From an uncultured Clostridia bacterium (GTDB lineage Bacteria > Bacillota > Clostridia > Monoglobales > Monoglobaceae): 6,529 nt of DNA. Both the position numbers and the translations under genes were made by a program. The notes below the pieces were generated by a model. The model was not told the DNA's origin. It searched no databases and worked only from the letters and a program-made list of their open reading frames with translations. Location: positions 1-6,529 of the forward strand of contig CAMCUJ010000083.1 in assembly GCA_945878965.1 (NCBI GenBank), given 5' to 3'. How positions within the stretch are numbered: the stretch's first letter is position 1; each line of letters starts with the position of its first letter. Shown here one piece after another: positions 1 through 6,007 of this stretch.

Positions 1-2278
1 TGCAAAGATTTTGAACCTTTTCGGTTAATTCATCGAAGGTTTCGTTTACATAGTTCATATCAGTATGAGTTTTGGTGTATTCCTCCTGCTTTCTTGCAAA
101 CTCCGATAAATCATCTGCGCCAATAGTTCTGAGATTTCCTTTGAGAGCATGAATTTGTATTGAATATTCACTGTAATTGCCCTCGTCCTTAAAGCTTTTT
201 AACTTGGAAAGAACTTTTTCCTTAGAGTTGGTGAAATGCTTTAGGCTGAAAATATAAGTATCATTATCATTTCCGGCATATAACATTCCATTATGCAAAT
301 TAATTCCGTGCTTTTCAAGAACTGAAAAATCTAAATCCAATTCCGGTGCTGAGTCTGAATTTTCAGAACTATTATCATTATATGTGATAATTTCCGGCTG
401 CTTTATAAATTGTTTTTCAGTTGCTTTGCTTTCTGTACTTTCTGTATTTGCTGTACTTGCTGTAGTGTTCACTTTATCGGTTGTCTTGACAATAAGATTT
501 TTCGGTAAATATTTAAGTATCATATTTTCAAGTATATCAGGTGTGATAGGTTTTGAAATATAATCGGCAAAGCCTTCGTTTATGTAATATGCACGCATTC
601 CCGTAATTGCATTAGCTGTAAGGGATATTACAGGTGTTTCTGTGCATAAGTGCTTTGTCGAATTCCGCATTTTGTGAAGCGTTTCAACACCATTTAATAT
701 AGGCATCATATGATCCATAAATATTATATCATACTTCTTTTCTTTTATAAGATTAAGACATTCTTTACCGCTGAGAGCCGTATCAATCTGTATCTGAGTT
801 TTCTTTAAAAGTCCGACAAAAACTGCAAGATTCATTTCATTATCGTCAACAACAAGTATTTTTGCATTCGGTGCTGTAAAGGGTTCTTTGTATACCTTTA
901 AGTTATCAAGAGTTTCAATGTAAGTATCCTTGTATATGCCAATTGTTTCATCGGATAGAACTACCTGCGGAATAACTACAGAGAATGTAGAACCGATTTC
1001 ATATTTACTCTTAACATCAATTTTTCCGCCCATACGTTCTGTCCAGAATTTTGTAATAACCAAGCCAAGACCTGTTCCCTCAATACTCTTGTTTCTTCTT
1101 GAGTCAAGTCGGTTGAATTCCTCAAAAAGCTTTGAAAGCTCGGACATTTTAATTCCGATTCCCGTATCTTTAACTGAGATATGTAAATCTATAACTGTCT
1201 TGTCATCATACTGTATGTTGTTAACAACGTTTTCATTATCTGATACATTTAAACCGTCAGATAATTCTTCATTTTTATGAGGTTCGCTGTAGATTGTAAG
1301 TGTTATCGAACCTGTAGAAGTATACTTTACAGCATTAGAGAGAAGATTAAGCATTATCTGCTTGATATGATTTTTATCACCGTAAAGTATATGCGGAATA
1401 TCATCTGATATATCTGTTATAAATTCAAGCTTTTTATCAACCGCTCTCTGCTTAATTATAGTTATGGTTTCGTGAAGAAGCGCACAAAGCTCATATCTTT
1501 CCGGAATAAGCTCGGATTTTCCCGATTCTATCTTTGAAAAATCAAGAATATCGTTTATTATTGAAAGCAGAGTTTTTCCCGCCTGAAGAGTATTTTCCGA
1601 ATATTTAATTATCTGTGCATTATTATCATCACGTGCCTCACGAAGTATAAGCTCGTTAAATCCGAGTATAGAATTTATCGGAGTTCTTATTTCGTGTGAC
1701 ATATTTGCAAGAAACTCGGTTTTTGTTCTGTTTGCGGTTTCGGTTTCTATTTTTTTCATTTCAACAACCTTCAGAAGCTCTTCGGCACTCTGTGTCTTTT
1801 GATGATAAATAAGCTCCCTCTTTTCAATAATTCTAAGAAGAATTATCAAATAAATCTGCGCGAAATATCCCGGAAGAATTGAGCTTAGAAAAAACATTAA
1901 ATCGTTTTCATAAAGGTTTTGTTTGAAAAAAACATATATAATTATTTCAACAATGGTTAATAGCACAGAGGCATAAATATTTACCTTAGTCTGACGGAAA
2001 AGCGCACAAAAACAGATGGCGGTTAAAAGTATAATCTGTGAAGTTTGAAACTTATCCGTATAGTAGCAAAGTACACTAAGTATGCTTATAGCCGATGTTG
2101 CTCCTATGTAGCCGTGAAATTTATATATATTGTTTTTGGCAAAACAGAAATATATTGTAACAACAACCCAAAATGTCAACAATATATAGAACCATATACC
2201 CGGAGGGGACATTATTGCTCCTGCAATCTGGAGGAGAAAACCAAATATCATTATAAGCATAAATTCAGTTCTTTTCAT
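1..2278 (-). CDS. Membrane hybrid sensor histidine kinase (6 TM - HisKA - HATPase - REC - HPt), C-terminus cut by window edge
   Basis: Read on the minus strand, this frame is open for 759 codons from 2278 to the window edge. Residues 6-150 form about six hydrophobic segments with very short loops and no sizeable outside domain. A charged helical, probably coiled-coil linker (about 150-188) leads to HisKA, with phospho-acceptor H195 in MSHEIRTP. HATPase_c follows with N-box N311/N315, G1 box DTGIGI (371-376), F box FEEF (385-388) and G2 box GTGLGL (401-406). The REC domain has acidic pair D478/D479, phospho-acceptor D522 in MDHMMP, T554 and K576. After a Ser/Thr/Glu-rich linker (about 597-648) comes an HPt domain with H710 in HALKG. 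All phosphorelay residues are present, so an active His-Asp-His relay is inferred; signal and output are unknown. Start 2278 was chosen because AGGA lies 6 nt upstream. An in-frame ATG at 2296 lacks a nearby Shine-Dalgarno, and an in-frame stop lies at 2306-2308. Little beyond the HPt helices should be missing. Confidence 0.93.
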   Translation of the reverse strand, partial: MKRTEFMLIMIFGFLLQIAGAIMSPPGIWFYILLTFWVVVTIYFCFAKNNIYKFHGYIGATSAISILSVLCYYTDKFQTSQIILLTAICFCALFRQTKVNIYASVLLTIVEIIIYVFFKQNLYENDLMFFLSSILPGYFAQIYLIILLRIIEKRELIYHQKTQSAEELLKVVEMKKIETETANRTKTEFLANMSHEIRTPINSILGFNELILREARDDNNAQIIKYSENTLQAGKTLLSIINDILDFSKIESGKSELIPERYELCALLHETITIIKQRAVDKKLEFITDISDDIPHILYGDKNHIKQIMLNLLSNAVKYTSTGSITLTIYSEPHKNEELSDGLNVSDNENVVNNIQYDDKTVIDLHISVKDTGIGIKMSELSKLFEEFNRLDSRRNKSIEGTGLGLVITKFWTERMGGKIDVKSKYEIGSTFSVVIPQVVLSDETIGIYKDTYIETLDNLKVYKEPFTAPNAKILVVDDNEMNLAVFVGLLKKTQIQIDTALSGKECLNLIKEKKYDIIFMDHMMPILNGVETLHKMRNSTKHLCTETPVISLTANAITGMRAYYINEGFADYISKPITPDILENMILKYLPKNLIVKTTDKVNTTASTANTESTESKATEKQFIKQPEIITYNDNSSENSDSAPELDLDFSVLEKHGINLHNGMLYAGNDNDTYIFSLKHFTNSKEKVLSKLKSFKDEGNYSEYSIQIHALKGNLRTIGADDLSEFARKQEEYTKTHTDMNYVNETFDELTEKVQNLC
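428..463 (-). repeat. Four tandem 9-bp units in the REC-HPt linker of the sensor kinase
   Basis: On the coding strand four consecutive 9-bp units read ACAGCAAGT, ACAGCAAAT, ACAGAAAGT and ACAGAAAGC. They encode the tripeptides TAS, TAN, TES and TES (residues 606-617). The units differ at only a few positions. They lie in the low-complexity linker between receiver and HPt domains, where length changes would keep the reading frame. Confidence 0.8.
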
Positions 2279-2306
2279 ATATTTTCCTGTAGTCATTTTG
2301 ATATAT

Positions 2307-2339
2307 TAATATAGTTATAAAGATAAGAAAACTATATTA
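2307..2339 (-). other. AT-rich inverted repeat (10-bp stem, 13-nt loop) in the sensor kinase leader
   Basis: On the minus strand TAATATAGTT (2339-2330) is followed by a 13-nt loop and its perfect complement AACTATATTA (2316-2307). Only one pair is G-C, so an RNA stem would be weak. No T-run typical of an intrinsic terminator follows it. It sits exactly between a strong orphan Shine-Dalgarno sequence and the upstream candidate ATG (2296) of the sensor kinase. Function is unknown, and chance in AT-rich DNA is possible. Confidence 0.5.
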
Positions 2340-2340
2340 T

Positions 2341-2350
2341 TTCCTCCTTT
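2341..2350 (-). promoter_or_regulatory. Orphan strong Shine-Dalgarno-like sequence upstream of the sensor kinase
   Basis: The minus strand reads AAAGGAGGAA, a near-perfect match to the 16S rRNA 3' end. No ATG, GTG or TTG lies within normal spacing downstream; the nearest start, ATG 2296, is about 45 nt away. The intervening bases form the 2307-2339 inverted repeat. It may be a ribosome standby site, or be brought near ATG 2296 if the hairpin folds. Confidence 0.45.
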
Positions 2351-2357
2351 TCTGAAA

Positions 2358-2385
2358 ATTATATTTACGCTGTATTTAAAGTAAT
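2358..2385 (-). promoter_or_regulatory. Possible weak promoter for the sensor kinase
   Basis: A perfect -10 hexamer TATAAT (2363-2358, minus strand) lies about 80 nt upstream of the kinase start. The best -35 candidate, ATTACT at 16-bp spacing (2385-2380), matches only 3 of 6 consensus bases. If it is used, the transcript would begin close to the orphan Shine-Dalgarno. In AT-rich DNA such a -10 match arises easily. Read-through from the lipid kinase gene is an equally good explanation, since no terminator is visible in the gap. Confidence 0.22.
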
Positions 2386-2391
2386 TTAAAT

Positions 2392-3324
2392 TTATTCTTT
2401 AATTAAATTTACGCTTTTAGGTACTACAAGCTTAAGCTTTTTATGCTTGACTTCACCGTGAATTGATGCAAAATCATATTTCACATCATCAAATACAAAG
2501 TGTATTTTTGAATTATCGGGGCTTTGAATATCAAAGCTTTTACCCTGAAATATTTGTCCGTATTTAGAAATTTTATCGTATTCGCCGTGTTTTATATATT
2601 TGTAGCATTTAAACAGATTAAACAGAGAGGTTTCCTTAATCAAGGTGATATTTGCAACACCGCTTATGAGGGATTTCTTATCTGAAATCTGTAAGTTGTT
2701 GTGAAAATATTTTCCGTTTTGAAAAAGGATAAAAGAATATCTGCCGTTATAATTCTTTCCGTCAATGGTTATTTCGTAATCATTCGGAGATTGCATTAAA
2801 ATATAAATTATATTTGCCAGATTATTCGGAAATTTTTTCAAAAACCTATCAATAATCAATGAAAGATTATAGTCCGGTGTAAATGAAAAGTCGGGAGCAA
2901 TAGCTCCTATACTTGAAAACATAGAATTTACAACTCTTACGCTTCCAAAGTCTATATAATCAATATATTCGATCTTTCCGTTTATCAAGGAATCTATATT
3001 GAAAAATGATTTATGAGGATCCTCAAAATGTCTTAGCAAATCATCGTTTGGTGCAGATGGAATTACCGCAAATTCTGCCAGTGATATATCGGGGACGCTT
3101 GAAATGATGTTTCCTAATGTTTCTTTATCTCCAAAGCAATAAAATCTGATATCCTCGTCTTTGAAAATGTCACACATTCTTGCTGTAAGTACTTTTTCGT
3201 GCTGAGGGTATTCGATATCGAATACAAGATGCTCAAAATTATTCATACGAGAAAGCTTTTCTCTTATTTTAAATATGTATTTGTATTTTTGAGTCTGAGA
3301 ATTCAGTATAAATATATGCTTCAT
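2392..3324 (-). CDS. Diacylglycerol-kinase-family (DgkB/YegS-like) lipid kinase homologue with degenerate active-site motifs
   Basis: This 310-aa soluble protein has the length and motif order of the LCB5/DAGK lipid kinases, which phosphorylate diacylglycerol or related lipids at the membrane with ATP. The N-terminal strand KHIFILNS (2-9) matches the usual opening motif. Residues 63-70 (CFGDKETL) occupy the nucleotide-binding GGDGTL site, and residues 89-98 (PSAPNDDLLR) occupy PxGTxNDxxR, keeping N93, D94 and R98. RVVNSMFSSIG (130-140) matches the family's NxxxxG segment. FQNGKYF (201-207) and GEYDK (247-251) match the C-terminal beta domain, and HGE (289-291) aligns with DGE. Several normally conserved Gly and Asp residues are changed, including the DG motif, here SG (221-222). 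Activity is therefore uncertain: it may be a divergent kinase or a pseudokinase. The start is supported by GAAGGG 8 nt upstream. The sensor kinase lies 113 bp downstream on the same strand. Fold assignment is firm; substrate is not known. Confidence 0.82.
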   Translation of the reverse strand: MKHIFILNSQTQKYKYIFKIREKLSRMNNFEHLVFDIEYPQHEKVLTARMCDIFKDEDIRFYCFGDKETLGNIISSVPDISLAEFAVIPSAPNDDLLRHFEDPHKSFFNIDSLINGKIEYIDYIDFGSVRVVNSMFSSIGAIAPDFSFTPDYNLSLIIDRFLKKFPNNLANIIYILMQSPNDYEITIDGKNYNGRYSFILFQNGKYFHNNLQISDKKSLISGVANITLIKETSLFNLFKCYKYIKHGEYDKISKYGQIFQGKSFDIQSPDNSKIHFVFDDVKYDFASIHGEVKHKKLKLVVPKSVNLIKE

Positions 3325-3398
3325 ATCAATTTCCCTTCTTTATTTGTATAGTAGAGAATAAATGTAAACAGCCATTATTTACGTGCAGCTTTTAATTA

Positions 3399-3417
3399 AA
3401 TTTTAACATTTAAAATT
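3399..3417. repeat. Perfect inverted repeat overlapping the leftward -10 box (candidate operator)
   Basis: The plus strand reads AATTTTAA-CAT-TTAAAATT: two perfect 8-bp arms around a 3-bp centre. It covers the whole -10 and part of the spacer of the predicted lipid kinase promoter, where a dimeric repressor would block RNA polymerase. The arms contain only A and T, so chance is a real alternative. I do not recognise the motif as a known operator. Confidence 0.45.
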
Positions 3418-3428
3418 GTCTGTGTCAA
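3400..3428 (-). promoter_or_regulatory. Predicted sigma-A promoter of the lipid kinase gene
   Basis: On the minus strand a perfect -35 TTGACA (3428-3423) is separated by 17 bp from -10 TAAAAT (3405-3400). A TG sits one base before the -10, an extended -10 feature. Transcription would start near 3393, giving a leader of about 69 nt. The -10 is embedded in a 19-bp inverted repeat. Confidence 0.7.
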
Positions 3429-3476
3429 TTATTTTGCAATATTTTTATATAATTTTTTAAAATCTTTAGTTTACTC

Positions 3477-3506
3477 TTGATATTCATTATTGATTTATGA
3501 TATAAT
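3477..3506 (+). promoter_or_regulatory. Predicted sigma-A promoter of the lon-engB unit
   Basis: A -35 TTGATA (3477-3482) lies 18 bp before a perfect -10 TATAAT (3501-3506). TG at 3498-3499 makes it an extended -10 (TGATATAAT). Transcription would start near 3513, leaving a leader of about 154 nt before lon. Confidence 0.72.
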
Positions 3507-3563
3507 AGCTATAATTGCATATATTATGTGTAAAAAATAGGTTTAGTTCATATTTTTTTATAA

Positions 3564-3578
3564 ATACATTATATGTAT
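3564..3578. repeat. Short inverted repeat in the lon leader
   Basis: ATACAT-TAT-ATGTAT is a perfect 6-bp inverted repeat around a 3-bp centre, about 50 bp downstream of the predicted lon transcription start. It could be an operator in DNA, but is too short and AT-rich to form a stable RNA hairpin. No known regulator is recognised. Confidence 0.25.
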
Positions 3579-3666
3579 ATAGATATGTTTAAATTAGTTC
3601 TTAAATTATAAGATATAAATATATGGTTTTTAAGTATGGTAACAATGAAAAGGAGTATTATAATAG

Positions 3667-5994
3667 ATGGCAAATAAAAGATATACATTACCTCTTATAC
3701 CGCTTAAAGGACTTACGGTATTTCCGGGTATGATTTTACATTTTGACGTTGGCAGAAAGAAATCTGTTGCAGCGATAGAGAACGCAATGACGGGCGGCAG
3801 ACTTATAATGCTTTGTATGCAGCCTGATATATTCATAGACGATCCGAATAAAGATGATTTAATGAAAGTCGGAACTATAGCTGAAGTTAAACAGATATTA
3901 AGGCTGCCGAACGGAAATATGAGAGTTTTGGTTGACGGACTTGACAGGGCGAGGATTACGAAGTTTCACGAGAATGACGATTTTATAATGGTAAACGCTG
4001 TGGTTCAGCCTGATATACCGTGTAAGGACGGGCTTCAGTGCGAGGTTATGATGCGAAAGGTTCAGCATCTTATAGAAGAATTTTTATCCATATCCGAGCG
4101 TATAACTCCGGAGGCTGTTACGTCTATTATGGCTATTGATGACCCCGGTGAGCTTGCATATATAACTGTTGCGAATTTTCCGCTTAAGCCTATGGATAAG
4201 CAGTCAATTCTTGAGGAACGTGACATACAGAAAAGGCTTGACAAGCTTGTTTTGTATGCGACAAAGGAAATTGAAATTTTAAAAATAGAGAGCGAGATAG
4301 ACGATAAGGTCAAGATTTCTATAGATAAAAATCAGCGTGATTACTATCTAAGGGAACAGCTTAAGGCAATACGTGAAGAGCTTGGCGAAGATGATACAGT
4401 AAAGACAGAAGTAAACCGAATAAGAGGTGAGGCTGAAAAGAGAACTCTTCCTGAGTGTGTAGCTAAAAAGATAGATGAGGAGCTTGAAAAAATAGCAAGA
4501 ATGTCCTCACACAGTCAGGATTTCGGGCTTGGAATAAACTATTTGCAAACAGTTCTTGAGCTGCCGTGGGATATATCCACAAAGGAAAATCTGAATATCA
4601 AAAGAGCAAAGTCCATACTTGAGCGTGACCACTACGGACTTGAAAAGGTAAAGGAACGAATTATAGAATACTTGGCGGTAAGAAAGCTTTCGCCGGAAAC
4701 TGCGGGTTCAATTCTTTGCTTGGCAGGTCCTCCGGGAACGGGTAAGACTTCAATAGTTAAGTCGCTTGCCGAGGCACTTGGCAGAAAGTATGCGAGAATC
4801 AGTCTTGGCGGAATACAGAATGAAGCGGAGATAAGAGGTCACAGAAGAACGTATGTGGGTTCTATGCCCGGACGCATTATTGCGGCACTTAAAACGGCTC
4901 AGAGCAATAATCCTCTTATACTTCTTGACGAGATTGACAAGATGTCAAGTGATTTCAGAGGTGACCCGACGGCTGCAATGCTTGAGGTTTTGGATCCTGA
5001 GCAGAACAGTGAATTTCGTGACCATTATTTAGAGCTTCCGTTTGATTTGTCTAAGGTTTTGTTTATCACTACGGCGAATGATATTGAAAACATACCAAGA
5101 CCGCTTATTGACCGAATGGATATTATAGAGATTTCGGGATATACAGAGGACGAAAAGCTTAATATTGCAAAGAAATATTTAATTCCGAAGCAGAGGAAAA
5201 AACACGGACTTTCTGCAAAGAGCATAAAGATTACGGATAAGATTTTAAAGGAGCTTATAGAGGGTTACACGAGAGAGTCGGGAGTCAGAGGACTCGAAAG
5301 AAAGATATCGGCATTATGCCGAAAGACGGCAAGAGAGATTGTTGAGGAAAACAAAGAGAGCATAACAATAAGCTCTGCGGTTCTTAAAAAGTATCTTGGC
5401 GGCAGAATTTTCTCTTATGATGAGATGAGCGACGATGATGCATTAGGAATGGCAACAGGTCTTGCGTGGACACAGGTTGGCGGAGATACTCTGTTTATTG
5501 AGGTAAACGTAATGGAGGGAAGCGGAAACCTTGAGCTTACGGGAAATTTGGGCGATGTAATGAAGGAGTCGGCAAAGGCGGCGTTAAGTTATATAAGAGC
5601 GAATGCGGATACGCTTAAGGTTAAGGATAAGGAATTTTACAAGAACTGCGATATTCACGTACATGTTCCTGAGGGAGCGGTTCCAAAAGACGGACCGTCT
5701 GCCGGAATTACTATGGCAACCGCTATGATTTCCGCACTCAGCGGAGTACCTGTAAGGCGTAATATTGCCATGACGGGTGAAATTTCGATAAGAGGCAGAG
5801 TGCTTGCTATAGGCGGACTTAAGGAGAAATCCCTTGCGGCTTACAGAATGGGAATACGAAAGCTTATAATTCCTTTTGACAACAAAAAGGACTTTGATGA
5901 GCTTCCCGCAAAAATACGTGATGAGGTTGAGTTTGTTTTTGCAAAGGACATAAAAACCGTGCTTAAACACGCACTTAAATATACAGAGGACTAA
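3667..5994 (+). CDS. lon: ATP-dependent Lon protease (LonA type)
   Basis: Lon is a cytoplasmic homohexameric AAA+ protease (endopeptidase La) that unfolds and degrades misfolded and regulatory proteins. The 775-aa length fits LonA (about 770-810 aa). The N-terminal substrate-binding domain spans about 7-200 ([15 protein letters not shown]), followed by a helical/coiled-coil region (about 200-300). The AAA+ module has Walker A GPPGTGKT (354-361), the pore-loop segment RTYVGSMPG (394-402), Walker B LILLDEID (417-424), sensor-1 N471, an arginine at 483 in the arginine-finger region, and sensor-2 R541 in GVRGLER. The protease domain carries catalytic S678 in KDGPSAG and K721 in GGLKEK, 43 residues apart as in E. 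coli Lon (S679/K722). The enzyme should be active. The start has AGGAG 11 nt upstream and an in-frame TAG immediately before the ATG, so no longer N-terminus is possible in this frame. engB follows after 13 bp. Just before the pore loop the usual GGVRDEAEIR reads [10 protein letters not shown]. Confidence 0.98.
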   Translation: MANKRYTLPLIPLKGLTVFPGMILHFDVGRKKSVAAIENAMTGGRLIMLCMQPDIFIDDPNKDDLMKVGTIAEVKQILRLPNGNMRVLVDGLDRARITKFHENDDFIMVNAVVQPDIPCKDGLQCEVMMRKVQHLIEEFLSISERITPEAVTSIMAIDDPGELAYITVANFPLKPMDKQSILEERDIQKRLDKLVLYATKEIEILKIESEIDDKVKISIDKNQRDYYLREQLKAIREELGEDDTVKTEVNRIRGEAEKRTLPECVAKKIDEELEKIARMSSHSQDFGLGINYLQTVLELPWDISTKENLNIKRAKSILERDHYGLEKVKERIIEYLAVRKLSPETAGSILCLAGPPGTGKTSIVKSLAEALGRKYARISLGGIQNEAEIRGHRRTYVGSMPGRIIAALKTAQSNNPLILLDEIDKMSSDFRGDPTAAMLEVLDPEQNSEFRDHYLELPFDLSKVLFITTANDIENIPRPLIDRMDIIEISGYTEDEKLNIAKKYLIPKQRKKHGLSAKSIKITDKILKELIEGYTRESGVRGLERKISALCRKTAREIVEENKESITISSAVLKKYLGGRIFSYDEMSDDDALGMATGLAWTQVGGDTLFIEVNVMEGSGNLELTGNLGDVMKESAKAALSYIRANADTLKVKDKEFYKNCDIHVHVPEGAVPKDGPSAGITMATAMISALSGVPVRRNIAMTGEISIRGRVLAIGGLKEKSLAAYRMGIRKLIIPFDNKKDFDELPAKIRDEVEFVFAKDIKTVLKHALKYTED

Positions 5995-6007
5995 GGGGGC
6001 ATTAAAT

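Larger units (their letters stand above)
3325..3666. other. AT-rich divergent intergenic region between the lipid kinase and lon
   Basis: These 342 bp separate leftward and rightward genes and hold no credible coding sequence. They contain one promoter for each direction, with their -35 boxes 48 bp apart and an A/T-tract-rich stretch between that could act as an UP element for both. There is also an inverted repeat over the leftward -10 and a long lon leader (about 3513-3666). I found no CIRCE element (TTAGCACTC/GAGTGCTAA) and no CtsR-type GGTCAAA repeat, so control by HrcA or CtsR is not supported. Confidence 0.8.

Noticed and set aside
930..1280. Plus-strand open frame of 116 codons
   Set aside because: It is antisense to the HATPase and receiver part of the sensor kinase, has no recognisable domain, and is explained by the opposite-strand coding frame.
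2045..2314. Plus-strand open frame of 89 codons rich in Cys, Tyr and His
   Set aside because: It is antisense to the six-TM region of the sensor kinase. The odd composition follows from hydrophobic codons read backwards.
2297..2391. Intrinsic terminator between the lipid kinase and the sensor kinase
   Set aside because: The only inverted repeat (2307-2339) has a single G-C pair and no following T-run on the transcribed strand.
3325..3666. Possible riboswitch, T-box or small RNA in the intergenic region
   Set aside because: The sequence is almost entirely A/T with no GC-rich paired elements, no T-box consensus and no terminator hairpin with a T-run.
3636..3677. Short open frame (ATG at 3636 or 3645) overlapping the lon start, possible upstream ORF
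   Set aside because: It is 11-14 codons long, has no Shine-Dalgarno sequence, and is expected by chance in this sequence.
3630..3836. Minus-strand open frame overlapping the lon start
   Set aside because: It lies mostly opposite the well-supported lon N-terminus and has no family resemblance.
5584..5970. Minus-strand open frame of 128 codons opposite the Lon protease domain
   Set aside because: The plus strand encodes the highly conserved Lon catalytic domain here. The frame has no recognisable domain of its own and is a shadow.
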